DNA of 64,000 nt from Vibrio syngnathi (GCF_002119525.1 NZ_CP017916.1:2542001-2606000); one strand, 5' to 3'. Shown: positions 17,514-27,298, counted from the stretch's first letter. Notes: generated by a model not told the origin, from the letters alone. Numbers and translations: made by a program.

Positions 17514-17963
17514 TCAATCAAACTCACTGTATTTGGAGAGCATAGTTTCGAGGTAAATGCTTTGTGCACGGTTCATGCGATCTTGCCATGCAACAGTCAC
17601 CGTAATGTTTTTCAAAGCATGAGACAAGGCACCACTGGCATTTGTCACTTCACAGGTCATCGTATACCCAGAGCCTGACAAACCAGATAAAGGATCCGAA
17701 CTTGTCGCATTGCGACAGTGGTCCGCCTGATTGAGATCCGTAAAAAGGATTAATCCTACAGATCCCCCCACATCCGACACACGAGTTCGATAATACTCCA
17801 TCTGCCTTTCAGCAAAGTGAAGCGCTTCTACACTGTGCAGCGCGTAATCCGACTTTTGCTCTGCATAGACCTGCAGTTTAACCAGCCCTAGCGAAGCAAT
17901 ACCGATCAATAGGAAAGAGATCAGGACCTCTATCAAGCTAAAACCTGAATTTTTATAAGTCAT
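17514..17963 (-). CDS. pilV: Type IV minor pilin, PilV-like
   Basis: A 149-residue prepilin-like protein. The leader MTYKNSG is followed by FSLIEVLISFLLIGIASLGL, a classical class III N-terminus with Gly-1 and Glu5. A Cys pair in the C-terminal part (HCRNATS, MTCEV) may form a disulfide. It is last in a four-gene operon (20379 to 17514); its start overlaps the end of the PilX-like gene by 11 bp, implying translational coupling. In Vibrio cholerae the equivalent cluster lies next to dnaK-dnaJ and minor pilins of this type help assemble the competence/chitin-regulated pilus. Confidence 0.8.
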   Translation of the reverse strand: MTYKNSGFSLIEVLISFLLIGIASLGLVKLQVYAEQKSDYALHSVEALHFAERQMEYYRTRVSDVGGSVGLILFTDLNQADHCRNATSSDPLSGLSGSGYTMTCEVTNASGALSHALKNITVTVAWQDRMNRAQSIYLETMLSKYSEFD

Positions 17964-19263
17964 TCCATGATCCCTTTTTCCATTTGGCTTTCAAAGGAAC
18001 ACCATGGGGGTTGTATTCCCCTGTGTAATCTAAGTTTATCGAACCTTGAATTGTCGATAGCCCGCCAACTGAATCAAAGAACATTCCTCCCTTGGGGAAA
18101 AAAGAAGCAAATCCAATATAAACCGAATTGCTCTGCACTAAGCCGGCGATAGGTATCGTATTTGGAACTTTGGTCCATAAGCCGCTCAACAGATCCGTAT
18201 CAACATCAGGAGAGGCTGGCTCATCGTATATGCTCATATCATTTAGGTGATAAAAGGATCCATCAAACACACTTGCATTACCGTTCGCAACGATGCCATC
18301 TTGAATCACCAGTGAACGTGGCGTAATAACTCCGGGGATAGGTTCTACCACATTAATTGGTGGGTGATAAACCACGCAATCACCTATCACCCATACCTTA
18401 TCTTTACCACTAGCAAAGGCATTATTAATCGCTTGGCTACACTTATTTCCTTGATACTTTCCATTGACCAAATCAGTATGTTTGGGGGGAGATACCGTCC
18501 TGTCAATAAGGTCTATCACATGATAATCACCCTTAATCTGGTCAATATTCTCTGGCGTTTTAGGTACCCCAAAGTAATTAGAGAAAGTATCGATGGCTGG
18601 GTCAAACTTGAAATCTGATTGAAAAGCATTTGAAGGCAATGACCCAACGGAATCAATAGTTGCATTGCGGTTAATATCGGTTGTCGGTTGGCAAGACTCA
18701 AAGGTAGGGAAAGGAGGGAGACCGCCCGTAGGTGTGATTGTCTTTAAACGCCCGCCGCCTTGGTTTTTATAGATCACACTATCTAAGAACCGAACAGACA
18801 CACATTCGTTAATACCACCGACCGCTGTAAGACTAATATCAGGGGTGATATCGATATTGTGATCAGAAATAAACTCCAAACTCGAATTGGTTTGCATCGC
18901 CCCTAGCCCCGACGAATTGTTAAAGCTTATCTCTTTGCTCAAAGATAAAGAGTGTGCACCCGACACCAGTATATTCGGCGTTAGGTTATCTGAGTTCAAT
19001 GTAAGGACTTTCGACTGCTGACAGTGATTCATTAAATCATTGGGAATAGCCGTGAGATCATTTTCAGCTATATAGGTAAAACCACACTCCAATCCAGCCT
19101 CGGCGTTCCAATGAGCTTTACGGGCTTGAACTTCATTTTGCGCGACCTTAATTTGATGAAAAACACTGCGATAGGTACCCAAAGTAACAATTAAAGCACT
19201 CAACACTAAAACAGATGTGATTAACAACGTAGCCACTCCAGATTGCTGCTTTACCGAGGTCAT
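17953..19263 (-). CDS. pilX: PilX-like pilus assembly protein
   Basis: A 436-residue protein whose N-terminus (MTSVKQQSGVATLLITSVLV) resembles PilX: a short leader, then a hydrophobic helix lacking the usual Phe but with a nearby acidic residue only after the helix. The rest is rich in beta-forming and Asn/Ser residues. It is about twice the length of Pseudomonas PilX. The ATG at 19263 shares ATGA with the pilW stop codon and has an AAGGA site; the TTG at 19269 is less likely. The family call rests on the N-terminus and operon position. Confidence 0.65.
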   Translation of the reverse strand: MTSVKQQSGVATLLITSVLVLSALIVTLGTYRSVFHQIKVAQNEVQARKAHWNAEAGLECGFTYIAENDLTAIPNDLMNHCQQSKVLTLNSDNLTPNILVSGAHSLSLSKEISFNNSSGLGAMQTNSSLEFISDHNIDITPDISLTAVGGINECVSVRFLDSVIYKNQGGGRLKTITPTGGLPPFPTFESCQPTTDINRNATIDSVGSLPSNAFQSDFKFDPAIDTFSNYFGVPKTPENIDQIKGDYHVIDLIDRTVSPPKHTDLVNGKYQGNKCSQAINNAFASGKDKVWVIGDCVVYHPPINVVEPIPGVITPRSLVIQDGIVANGNASVFDGSFYHLNDMSIYDEPASPDVDTDLLSGLWTKVPNTIPIAGLVQSNSVYIGFASFFPKGGMFFDSVGGLSTIQGSINLDYTGEYNPHGVPLKAKWKKGSWNDL

Positions 19264-19892
19264 TGCCAATTCCTTTGCTTAATGGTTATAGCGACGCCTT
19301 TAGAGATCCCTGCACTCGGAATTGAAGCAACAATATTCAGATCAGTGAGCGTAGTGCTCACCCCATTTTTGCTCAACACTTGCGAGGATATTGATAAATC
19401 GTCGACGGAGATAATGCTATCGTCAAAAAGTGAGTAGCATGAGGTAACTTGATCATGAGCTAAAATGTTCCTTGGAGTAAGAACGCCCTTTTCACAAATT
19501 TTCAATCGAGTCCCCTCCTTTTTATACACGATATTCCTGTAGTTTTTTCCGTCAGTTGATCCCTCTTTGAAATAGACGAACCCCACCTCAACACCACCGC
19601 TAACATTAATAGTGTTAGCGGCACCTAACAGCTTCAGGGATTCACCATTTGAACCATCGTAGCCTGCTCGTTGAATATCTTCTTTCATTACCTGCATGGT
19701 GCTCGTAAGGTTTTGCAACAGCAATAATTCAATACCTTTATCTTTGGCTATTCTGTGTCCCGTAATAAATACGCTGCCGATAATAGCAATCGCGAATACA
19801 CCAATAACGGAGGCGACCATCAGTTCAATGAGTGATGCGCCCTTTTGCTTTCGCAAGCTTCTGCTGCCAGGCTTAGCAAGCATAGTAGCCAT
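19260..19892 (-). CDS. pilW: PilW-like minor pilin
   Basis: A 210-residue prepilin with an unusually long leader: MATMLAKPGSRSLRKQKG, then ASLIELMVASVIGVFAIAII, with Gly-1 and Glu5 conserved. Downstream of the helix it matches PilW-type minor pilins in length and position (MQVMKEDIQRAGYDG is typical). It overlaps the fimT-like gene upstream by 20 bp and the pilX start by an ATGA. The acting location is the inner membrane and pilus-tip complex of the type IV pilus. Confidence 0.75.
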   Translation of the reverse strand: MATMLAKPGSRSLRKQKGASLIELMVASVIGVFAIAIIGSVFITGHRIAKDKGIELLLLQNLTSTMQVMKEDIQRAGYDGSNGESLKLLGAANTINVSGGVEVGFVYFKEGSTDGKNYRNIVYKKEGTRLKICEKGVLTPRNILAHDQVTSCYSLFDDSIISVDDLSISSQVLSKNGVSTTLTDLNIVASIPSAGISKGVAITIKQRNWQ

Positions 19893-20379
19893 ACTGAGCG
19901 CCTGATTCGCCGCACACTTTAATTCGCCCCGGAGGGCTGGATAGTTTAATCAAAAGCCGGTCGGTTGAAGCTCTTTTTGGAGCCAGGTAAATCGTACCTC
20001 TCGCCGGCCTTCCTCTTACACTTTCAAAGCTGATTTTTGAGCCTGTATAGTTATGAGAAAACGATAAATCTCGAAACGGTTCTCCCGACAACATCAGCAA
20101 TGTATCACCAGACAGATCTTCCGTAGGCTTCAACCATACTGTCCACTCCCCCGTAGATTGCTCTTCATTTTTAGCCGTCGAGAAATGTACCCAGAGTTTT
20201 TGATTTCTTTTCACAGACTCAGACTTTGCCTGTACTAAGAAACCATTCAACTCCCCAGCAACGCGCTGTATCTTGACTGTTTGGGTGACTGAACTAAAAC
20301 TCGGAGCAGCCGTCGCTACCAATATCGACAGTATCGACACCGTTATTAACAGCTCTAATAAAGTAAACCCGCGAGTCAT
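19873..20379 (-). CDS. fimT: GspH/FimT-family pseudopilin
   Basis: A 168-residue prepilin: leader MTRG followed by FTLLELLITVSILSILVATA. The C-terminal half fits the GspH/FimT domain and ends in a Cys-containing tail (VCGESGAQYGYYAC) that can form a disulfide. It is first in the minor-pilin operon, divergent from the pilE-like gene at 20479 with 99 bp between them. FimT proteins have been shown in other species to bind DNA during natural transformation; that role here is by analogy. Confidence 0.8.
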   Translation of the reverse strand: MTRGFTLLELLITVSILSILVATAAPSFSSVTQTVKIQRVAGELNGFLVQAKSESVKRNQKLWVHFSTAKNEEQSTGEWTVWLKPTEDLSGDTLLMLSGEPFRDLSFSHNYTGSKISFESVRGRPARGTIYLAPKRASTDRLLIKLSSPPGRIKVCGESGAQYGYYAC

Positions 20380-20478
20380 TTCCCAAATTCCTATGTAATC
20401 AGGTGCGTAAGCATATTTAATCTTGCACCGATGCTACCACCCGAGAAAAATGGACAGGGTTATGAAAGGAAACTACTC

Positions 20479-20913
20479 GTGAAGATTCGAATAAAAAGAT
20501 GTAACAACAACAATTTAAGTATGAAAGGAATGACACTGATCGAATTATTGATCGCTGTTGCCATTGTAGGAGTACTCAGTGCAATAGCTTATCCAAGCTA
20601 CACAAGCCATGTTTTAAAATCGCATCGGATGACAGCGATAGGAGATATGGCAAAAATTCAACTTGAACTTGAGAGTGCTTACGCCGGAAATTATGCCACG
20701 GCTGCTGGAAACATAGTTTCTGGAGGGACGTGCTCGTTTTGCGATACCGATACAAGCAGGTACACACTAACAATTTCGGCTAGCAGTACCTCATACTCCA
20801 TTCAAGCAGAGCCACACGCACCACAGACAAATGATGACTGCTTAGGCTCACCGACTGATATTCTGGAGTTACATCACTCAGGTGTTTCAGAGCCTCAAGC
20901 GTGTTGGAAGTAA
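20479..20913 (+). CDS. pilE: PilE-like type IV pilin
   Basis: A 144-residue prepilin with mature N-terminus MTLIELLIAVAIVGVLSAIA after Gly-1, and C-terminal cysteines (SGGTCSFCD, DDCLG, ACWK). Three starts are possible: ATG 20431, GTG 20479, ATG 20521. I chose GTG 20479 because AAAGGA lies eight bases upstream; it gives a 17-residue leader. The ATG at 20521 would give the three-residue leader MKG but has no ribosome site. It is transcribed divergently from fimT and ends at the terminator at 20991. Confidence 0.75.
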   Translation: MKIRIKRCNNNNLSMKGMTLIELLIAVAIVGVLSAIAYPSYTSHVLKSHRMTAIGDMAKIQLELESAYAGNYATAAGNIVSGGTCSFCDTDTSRYTLTISASSTSYSIQAEPHAPQTNDDCLGSPTDILELHHSGVSEPQACWK

Positions 20914-20990
20914 TGTAGAAATCAGGAGCCCCGTAAAATCTGAAGCCAAAGGTTTAACATCACTTTGAAAACACTATCTTCAGACACAAA

Positions 20991-21020
20991 AAAACCTGCT
21001 ACATGAGCAGGTTTTATTTT
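20991..21020. terminator. Bidirectional terminator between pilE and dnaJ
   Basis: Perfect ten-base stem AAAACCTGCT / AGCAGGTTTT with loop ACATG; A and T flanks serve both convergent genes. Confidence 0.9.
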
Positions 21021-21055
21021 TATTAGTAACTTAAGCTACCAAATCACTGAACTGA

Positions 21056-22204
21056 TTACTTAGTTAGGTCATCAAAGAAGTTTTTCACGCCGCTGAAGAA
21101 ACCTTCAGATTTTGGCTTATGCTTGCTTGCAGCTTCACCACAACATGTTTCTTCAAATTCACGTAGTAGTTCTTTTTGACGAGAGCTTAGCTTAACCGGA
21201 GTTTCAACCACTAGTTTAACGATTAGGTCACCCACACCGCCGCCACGAACGCCTTTCACGCCTTTGCCACGCATACGGAACATACGGCCCGTTTGTGTTT
21301 CTTCTGGCACTTTAAGGTTTACACGGCCATCGAGTGTTGGAACTTCAACTTCACCACCTAAAGCAGCCATAGAGAAGCTTACTGGCACTTCGCAGTAAAG
21401 GTTGTTGCCGTCACGCTCAAAGATATTGTGCTCTTTTACGTGAACTTGTACGTACAAGTCGCCAGCTGGAGCGCCGTGCTCTCCTGCTTCGCCTTCGCCA
21501 GATAGACGAATGCGATCACCAGTATCAACACCTGCAGGGATCTTAACGTTAAGCGTTTTCGTCTTCTGTTTGCGACCTTGACCATGACATGAGTTACATG
21601 GGTCTTTGATGATCTTGCCTTTACCATTACAAGTAGGACAAGTCTGTTGAACCGCAAAGAAACCTTGGCGCATTTGTACTTGGCCGTGGCCATGACAAGT
21701 GCCACACGTTTGTGCAGAAGAACCCGCTTTCGCGCCGCTACCATCACAAATATCACACTCAACAAGTGTTGGTACTTCGATTTCTTTAGAAACACCACGA
21801 ACCGCTTCTTCTAGAGAAAGCTCCATGTTGTAACGTAAATCTGAACCACGTTGTGCACGCGCTTGACCACCACCACGACGACCGCCGCCGAAGATATCGC
21901 CAAATACGTCACCGAAAATATCGCCGAAATCACCTTGACCACCGCCGCCGAAACCGCCGCCGCCGCCCATACCGCCTTGTTCAAAAGCGGCATGACCGTA
22001 TTGGTCATAAGCTGCTTTCTTTTGTGGATCGGTCAGGATCTCGTACGCTACTTTTACTTCTTTAAACTTCTCTGGCGCAGTATCGTCACCTTGGTTACGA
22101 TCCGGGTGAAACTTCATCGCTAAGCGTTTGTACGCTTTTTTAATATCGCGCTCTGATGCATCGCGGCTTACGCCTAATACTTCGTAAAAATCACGTTTTG
22201 ACAT
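21056..22204 (-). CDS. dnaJ: Chaperone protein DnaJ (Hsp40)
   Basis: DnaJ delivers unfolded clients to DnaK and stimulates its ATPase. The 382-residue protein has the J domain with HPD at 33-35, a Gly/Phe-rich linker (about 75-115, [20 protein letters not shown]), four CxxCxGxG zinc motifs ([40 protein letters not shown]) and the C-terminal substrate-binding domain. It lies 287 bp downstream of dnaK on the same strand, probably partly co-transcribed through the palindromic spacer. Confidence 0.97.
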   Translation of the reverse strand: MSKRDFYEVLGVSRDASERDIKKAYKRLAMKFHPDRNQGDDTAPEKFKEVKVAYEILTDPQKKAAYDQYGHAAFEQGGMGGGGGFGGGGQGDFGDIFGDVFGDIFGGGRRGGGQARAQRGSDLRYNMELSLEEAVRGVSKEIEVPTLVECDICDGSGAKAGSSAQTCGTCHGHGQVQMRQGFFAVQQTCPTCNGKGKIIKDPCNSCHGQGRKQKTKTLNVKIPAGVDTGDRIRLSGEGEAGEHGAPAGDLYVQVHVKEHNIFERDGNNLYCEVPVSFSMAALGGEVEVPTLDGRVNLKVPEETQTGRMFRMRGKGVKGVRGGGVGDLIVKLVVETPVKLSSRQKELLREFEETCCGEAASKHKPKSEGFFSGVKNFFDDLTK

Positions 22205-22339
22205 GTTCTAGGTCACCAAAATAATTGCTACTACCGAATGATCACTTCAGTAGTCTGTGTATCAATCTAGATAAAAGTTCTGTCGGCTGAAATACCGAAT
22301 AAAGCTATTATCTAGATAGACAAGTCTAAATACAAATTT

Positions 22340-22369
22340 ACGGGCGTGAGAGTTACCTCTGACGCCCGT
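22340..22369 (-). terminator. Hairpin in the dnaK-dnaJ spacer
   Basis: ACGGGCGT / ACGCCCGT with an inner AGAG/CTCT pairing. On the minus strand only a weak T-rich tail follows, so it may attenuate rather than end transcription between dnaK and dnaJ. Confidence 0.45.
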
Positions 22370-22406
22370 ATTAATAAGTCTTTGAGACAATGAATTTCTA
22401 AGCAGA

Positions 22407-22478
22407 TAGCTTGAGTTCTAGGAGGAAGCGCGGAGCCTACGCTAGTAGGTGAGCACTTCCGACAACGAAATCAGGCTA
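22407..22478. repeat. Imperfect palindromic element in the dnaK-dnaJ spacer
   Basis: Stepwise pairing around a GCTA loop: CCTAC (22436) with GTAGG (22445), GGAAG (22424) with CTTCC (22456), TTC with GAA, and TAGCTTGA (22407) with TCAGGCTA (22471). The total is about 72 bp, ending 14 bp from the dnaK stop codon. It looks like a dispersed extragenic palindrome; other copies would be needed to confirm this. Confidence 0.6.
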
Positions 22479-22491
22479 CTCTGCGACGAAA

Positions 22492-24405
22492 TTATTTTTT
22501 ATCGTCTTTAACTTCTTCAAACTCTGCGTCTACCACATCGTCGTCTTGCTTAGGTTGTTCACCAGCGTCAGCACCAGCTTGTTCAGCTTGAGCTTTCTGT
22601 TGAGCAATTTCCATTAGCTTTTGAGCTGCTTGCATAAGTTCTTGAACTTTAGCGTCGATAGCTTCTTTGTCGTCACCAGACTTAACTGATTCTAGAGCTT
22701 CGATAGCTGCTTCGATTTTAGCTTTCTCGTCTGCAGGTAGAGCTTCACCAGCTTCTTCTACTTGCTTCTTAGTGCCGTGAATCATTTGGTCAGCTTGGTT
22801 ACGTGCAGTTACTAGCTCTTCGAACTTCTTGTCAGCTTCTTTGTTAGCTTCAGCTTCTTGAACCATTGCTTCGATCTCTTCCTCAGACAAACCGCCTGAT
22901 GCTTGGATAGTGATCTTCTGCTCTTTACCTGTCGCTTTATCTTTAGCAGATACGTTCAGGATACCATCAGCATCTAGGTCGAATGTTACTTCAACTTGTG
23001 GCATGCCACGTGGTGCTGGTTGGATACCTTCTAGGTTGAACTGACCAAGAGACTTGTTGTAAGTCGCTTGCTTACGCTCACCTTGAAGAACGTGGATAGT
23101 TACTGCGCTTTGGTTGTCTTCAGCTGTAGAGAACACTTGATCCGCTTTAGTAGGGATAGTTGTGTTTTTCTCGATAAGCTTAGTCATTACGCCGCCCATC
23201 GTTTCGATACCGAAAGATAGAGGAGTAACGTCTAGAAGAAGAACGTCTTTAACTTCACCAGCTAGTACACCACCTTGAACAGCAGCACCCATTGCAACAG
23301 CTTCGTCAGGGTTCACGTCTTTACGTGGCTCTTTACCGAAGAATTCAGTTACTTTAGCTTGAACCATAGGCATACGAGTCTGACCACCAACTAGGATAAC
23401 GTCAGTGATTTCGCCTACAGATAGGTCAGCATCTGCTAGAGCTACTTTTAGTGGCTCTAGAGAACGTTGAACTAAGTCTTCAACTAGAGACTCAAGCTTC
23501 GCACGAGTCACTTTGATGTTCATGTGCTTAGGACCAGTTGCATCAGCAGTAACGTAAGGTAGGTTTACGTCAGTTTGAGTAGTAGAAGAAAGCTCGATTT
23601 TTGCTTTTTCTGCTGCTTCTTTAACACGCTGCATTGCTAGTGGATCAGATTTAAGGTTGATACCTTGCTCTTTCTTGAACTCATCTACTAGGTAGTTGAT
23701 CATGCGGTTATCGAAATCTTCACCACCAAGGTGAGTATCACCGTTAGTTGAAAGAACTTCGAAAGTCTTCTCGCCTTCTACTTCATCGATTTCGATGATA
23801 GAGATATCGAATGTACCACCACCAAGGTCGTATACAGCGATAGTGCGATCACCACCTTGCTTGTCTAGGCCGTAAGCCAGAGCAGCAGCAGTAGGTTCGT
23901 TGATAATACGTTTAACATCTAGACCAGCGATACGACCAGCATCTTTCGTTGCTTGACGTTGAGCATCGTTGAAGTAAGCAGGAACAGTTACAACTGCACC
24001 AGTTACTTCTTCACCTAGGAAGTCTTCAGCTGTTTTCTTCATTTTCTTAAGAACTTCAGCAGATACTTGAGGAGCAGCCATTTTTTGGCCTTGCGCTTCA
24101 ACCCATGCATCACCGTTGTCAGCCTTAACAATGTTGAAAGGCATGATTTCGATATCGCGTTGAACTTCTTCATCTTCAAAACGACGACCGATTAGACGCT
24201 TAATAGCGAACAGTGTGTTTTGAGGGTTAGTAACAGCTTGACGTTTTGCAGGTTGACCAACTAGCGTCTCGCCTTCAGTGTATGCGATTACCGATGCTGT
24301 TGTGCGTTCGCCTTCAGCATTCTCTAGTACGCGTGGTTTGTCGCCGTCAAGAACAGCAACACAAGAGTTAGTAGTACCTAAATCAATACCAATGATTTTA
24401 CCCAT
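22492..24405 (-). CDS. dnaK: Chaperone protein DnaK (Hsp70)
   Basis: Hsp70 chaperone of 637 residues. The ATPase domain opens [20 protein letters not shown] and contains [16 protein letters not shown] and [14 protein letters not shown]; the substrate-binding domain follows the [18 protein letters not shown] linker; the acidic tail ends [16 protein letters not shown], typical of proteobacterial DnaK. It is the first gene of the dnaKJ unit, with a sigma-32 promoter at 24533-24560. Codon use is strongly biased as expected for a very abundant protein. The IS4 element begins 306 bp upstream and leaves the promoter intact. Confidence 0.98.
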   Translation of the reverse strand: MGKIIGIDLGTTNSCVAVLDGDKPRVLENAEGERTTASVIAYTEGETLVGQPAKRQAVTNPQNTLFAIKRLIGRRFEDEEVQRDIEIMPFNIVKADNGDAWVEAQGQKMAAPQVSAEVLKKMKKTAEDFLGEEVTGAVVTVPAYFNDAQRQATKDAGRIAGLDVKRIINEPTAAALAYGLDKQGGDRTIAVYDLGGGTFDISIIEIDEVEGEKTFEVLSTNGDTHLGGEDFDNRMINYLVDEFKKEQGINLKSDPLAMQRVKEAAEKAKIELSSTTQTDVNLPYVTADATGPKHMNIKVTRAKLESLVEDLVQRSLEPLKVALADADLSVGEITDVILVGGQTRMPMVQAKVTEFFGKEPRKDVNPDEAVAMGAAVQGGVLAGEVKDVLLLDVTPLSFGIETMGGVMTKLIEKNTTIPTKADQVFSTAEDNQSAVTIHVLQGERKQATYNKSLGQFNLEGIQPAPRGMPQVEVTFDLDADGILNVSAKDKATGKEQKITIQASGGLSEEEIEAMVQEAEANKEADKKFEELVTARNQADQMIHGTKKQVEEAGEALPADEKAKIEAAIEALESVKSGDDKEAIDAKVQELMQAAQKLMEIAQQKAQAEQAGADAGEQPKQDDDVVDAEFEEVKDDKK

Positions 24406-24532
24406 CAGGCCATCTCCGAATATATATTATTTAGTTTTTTGCTATACCCACATATGTGGGGGTGGTAATCAGGGAATCAACCCTAATACACAAAATTAAA
24501 GTGCAAATGTAATTTGCTTTCGTATGCACCAT

Positions 24533-24560
24533 AGATAAGGGCTGCAAACTGGTTTTCAAG
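24533..24560 (-). promoter_or_regulatory. Sigma-32 heat-shock promoter of dnaK
   Basis: On the minus strand: CTTGAAA (-35, 24554-24560) and CCCTTATCT (-10, 24533-24541), a close match to the sigma-32 consensus, 128 bp before dnaK. Confidence 0.75.
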
Positions 24561-24710
24561 GGAAAAAGTAAAAAAAAATCTGATTTTTTCCCTATCTTTC
24601 TGCTTAAGAAGAAAAAGTAGCTCATCCCTTACGGTTTAAGGCGCCAAAGTTGACACATTCATGCGTTCACCTTCAGCAATAAAATAGTCGCCCTATTCTA
24701 TTTCACATAA

Positions 24711-26174
24711 AAAAAGACCTTCACTAGGAATAATGCCGATCGTTTAAGAAGACTTGAACGATCTTGCAGTTAGCAGATAATCCCCATCAACAACGTTGAT
24801 GGGGATTTTTTATGCTTGAACAAGAATTAGCAATGGCACACGAGACCATTGAAGATGCCGACAATTATGAATCTGTCGTCGACGCCATTCAGATTGAGTG
24901 GATAGAACAAGCTCTTCTTGAAACCAATAAAGCGAGCATAAGACGACGCCGACTTCCCGCTCAGCAAGCTGTCTGGTTAGTTATTTGGATGGGGCTGCAA
25001 CGCAACATGTCTATCAAAGAGGTATGCAGTTCATTAGACATTGCACTTCAGCCTAAACCTGAAGATAGCTGGTCTCGTGTTGCACCCAGTGTCCTAACTG
25101 ATTCACGCCGACGTCTAGATGAGAGTCCGTTAGCGGCTCTGTTTCACACAACGGTAAAGGCTTGGAACGGAGATATCCTTCAACAAGACAAAGACTTAGA
25201 ACTTAATGTTCTTGCTGTCGATGGAACAACATTTCGGTGCCAAGATTCCCCAGAGAACGCTGAAGAATTTGGGTTCATCTCCAAAAAATTGAAACCTTAC
25301 CCTCAACTTCGTTTAGTCGCTTTGATGTCAACAGAAACTCGAATGATTATGGGGGCGGCTTTTGATGGTTGTCATGTCGGTGAAACGACCTTAGCTAAGC
25401 GCCTATTCAATGACATCCCCGCACACTCATTGACCTTATTTGATCGTTGTTATTTCTCGGCAGACCTTTTACTGTCCTGGCAAGAGAGTGCTGAAAATGC
25501 CCACTGGTTAATGCCTGCAAAACGTAAACTACGCTATGAAGTGTTGGAGAAATATGCGGAGAACGACATGCTTATCTCAATGCCTATCTCTCCTCAAGCT
25601 CAACGGCAGAATCCGAATCTACCCGCACGTTGGGAAGCCAGATTAGTCCTATATCAAGAGCCAAAAGGTGAGATAAAAGGTTTTATTACTTCACTTACAG
25701 ACCCTAGCAAATACTCGCTAGAAAGCCTGCTGCGTATTTATTGGCAACGCTGGGAGATTGAAGAGGGTTATGGTGAAATTAAACAGACTCAACTTCAAAG
25801 TCACGTCACTTTACGAAGTCGTTTTTCTGCCGGTGTGAAGCAAGAGCTTTGGGGCGTATTACTTGCCTATAACTTAGTGCGATTAGAGATGGTTAAGATA
25901 GCTTCAGAAGCCGGGGTTCGAGCGACTAGGGTCAGTTTTACCGCCGCAATTAACCTTATTGATGCGCAATTACGTTGGTTAGCTTTAAGTCCAGACGGAA
26001 CTTTACCTGTAAAACTGAAAAGGATGAGAGAAAGTTTGAGTCACTTCATTCTTCCAGATAAAAGAAAGGACCGAACGTTTCCACGTTCAGTCCTCTTTGT
26101 CCCAGCCAAATATCCGTTCAGATTCAAGCAGTAATGCTTATCCGAACGGCATTATTCACTAGGAAGGTCTTTTT
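24711..26174 (+). mobile_element. Complete IS4-family insertion sequence
   Basis: The element is about 1.46 kb with one transposase gene. Its imperfect terminal inverted repeats both begin AAAAAGACCTTC and share AATAATGCCG further in (about 30 of 38 positions match). No exact target duplication is visible; the flanks show only a seven-base near match, CACATAA (24704-24710) and CAAATAA (26175-26181). It is inserted between the dnaK promoter region and the 3' end of the alginate lyase gene, apparently without breaking an ORF. Confidence 0.85.
24812..26134 (+). CDS. IS4-family transposase
   Basis: A 440-residue DDE transposase, apparently intact. An N-terminal helical domain is followed by the catalytic core: Asp137 (VLAVDGTTF), Asp211 (LTLFDRCYFSAD) and Glu317 in the IS4 signature Y-x2-R-x3-E-x6-K (Tyr310, Arg313, Glu317, Lys324). 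The full-length frame and both terminal repeats suggest a recent or still active copy. The ATG at 24812 lies about 100 bp inside the left end. It has no functional link with the neighbouring genes. Confidence 0.95.
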   Translation: MLEQELAMAHETIEDADNYESVVDAIQIEWIEQALLETNKASIRRRRLPAQQAVWLVIWMGLQRNMSIKEVCSSLDIALQPKPEDSWSRVAPSVLTDSRRRLDESPLAALFHTTVKAWNGDILQQDKDLELNVLAVDGTTFRCQDSPENAEEFGFISKKLKPYPQLRLVALMSTETRMIMGAAFDGCHVGETTLAKRLFNDIPAHSLTLFDRCYFSADLLLSWQESAENAHWLMPAKRKLRYEVLEKYAENDMLISMPISPQAQRQNPNLPARWEARLVLYQEPKGEIKGFITSLTDPSKYSLESLLRIYWQRWEIEEGYGEIKQTQLQSHVTLRSRFSAGVKQELWGVLLAYNLVRLEMVKIASEAGVRATRVSFTAAINLIDAQLRWLALSPDGTLPVKLKRMRESLSHFILPDKRKDRTFPRSVLFVPAKYPFRFKQ

Positions 26175-26212
26175 CAAATAACGCTTGTTCAGTTAGTTAT
26201 GAATTCGCAATA

Positions 26213-27250
26213 TTATTGATTGAGAATTAACTGGTAGAAGCTCGCTTGTGTGTAGTCACCCGCTTCCATACCACGCCACTCACATGCCGAACTCGACTTC
26301 TTAGTGTTACATTGATTGTATGCACCCGCTTTGAAGTACATCCAATCTTGACCATAGCCAAGATCAACGTCGTGTCCTTGATATTTACCTTTCGCCAGAT
26401 CAACATCATATGTCTTCACAATTGGATCCGACGAGTTTGGATTCTTAGTAAACGTCAAGTGCATGATGTTATCTTTAATATTTACATCATATGAAAAAAC
26501 CTCACCTAACTTAATGCCATCGCTAGGGTCAGAACTGCCCTTTTTCAAATTGTATTGACCAAATACATCATGGCGAATGTCTTTACGAAGTTTCTTTCCA
26601 TTTTCATCTTTCGCGTTTTTCAATTCTTTCGGCGGGTTGAGCTCGTAGTTCCATGTTAATGAACCATGCTCATGCTCTGGTAGTTTACGGTAAACAATTT
26701 TAAGAGGTTCATTGTCCGAGCCGTGAATTTGCCCGATGACGACTGAAAATGCGCCTGTTTTATTGTAGTTACCACTGGTACTCACCTGGTCGACAGAAAG
26801 CGTCGCCGTCATTTGGCCGCCAATAGAGCCAAACTCTTCTGCATTCTTATGGCTCGAAATAGCAAAGTTGTTACTCGGAGCTGAGTAACTATCCGCTAGC
26901 ATTGCTCTTAGCTCACTACGAGTGTTCTTACTGTTTGGTGTCGTTGGTGCCGTATTCGGAGCCACAAATACCATCGCCCCAGATTCGGCATCAGTGTAGA
27001 ACCATTTAGGGTGAACGTAAGGCGTGTCTACATTCGATAGTTCCTTCTTGCCTATCTCTAGCGTTTTGCCTTTTCTAGATCCTTCGGTCGTTAACTCAGG
27101 TAAGTTAATTTTCCATTTAGATAAATCAAAGTTTTGTGCAGGCGCTTTTGCAGGGTCAAGATTGAACTGTTGACCAATATCGTGATTAGAAGCAAGAACG
27201 GGAGCGGCTAAAAGGCTGGCAGTCAGTAGGCTAAGGTAAGACAGCTTCAT
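26213..27250 (-). CDS. Secreted alginate lyase, PL7 family
   Basis: A 345-residue polysaccharide lyase that cleaves alginate by beta-elimination, outside the cell. A signal peptide (MKLSYLSLLTASLLAAPVLA) is followed by a single PL7 (alginate_lyase2) jelly-roll domain. The three family motifs are present: RSELR (111-115), QIH (174-176, the I type linked to polyG or polyMG preference) and YFKAGAYNQ (305-313). There is no separate carbohydrate-binding module. Two cysteines near the C-terminus may pair. No other alginate genes are adjacent; a palindromic site lies upstream at 27299. Confidence 0.93.
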   Translation of the reverse strand: MKLSYLSLLTASLLAAPVLASNHDIGQQFNLDPAKAPAQNFDLSKWKINLPELTTEGSRKGKTLEIGKKELSNVDTPYVHPKWFYTDAESGAMVFVAPNTAPTTPNSKNTRSELRAMLADSYSAPSNNFAISSHKNAEEFGSIGGQMTATLSVDQVSTSGNYNKTGAFSVVIGQIHGSDNEPLKIVYRKLPEHEHGSLTWNYELNPPKELKNAKDENGKKLRKDIRHDVFGQYNLKKGSSDPSDGIKLGEVFSYDVNIKDNIMHLTFTKNPNSSDPIVKTYDVDLAKGKYQGHDVDLGYGQDWMYFKAGAYNQCNTKKSSSACEWRGMEAGDYTQASFYQLILNQ

Positions 27251-27298
27251 TATTGGGTTTCCTTTATGTCGTCATAATGTAGGTTGCCAGAACAATAA

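Noticed and set aside
21811..22123. Several ORFs on both strands opposite the start of dnaJ
   Set aside because: Shadows of the G+C-rich Gly/Phe linker of dnaJ; low complexity (runs of Arg/His or Thr) and no homology.
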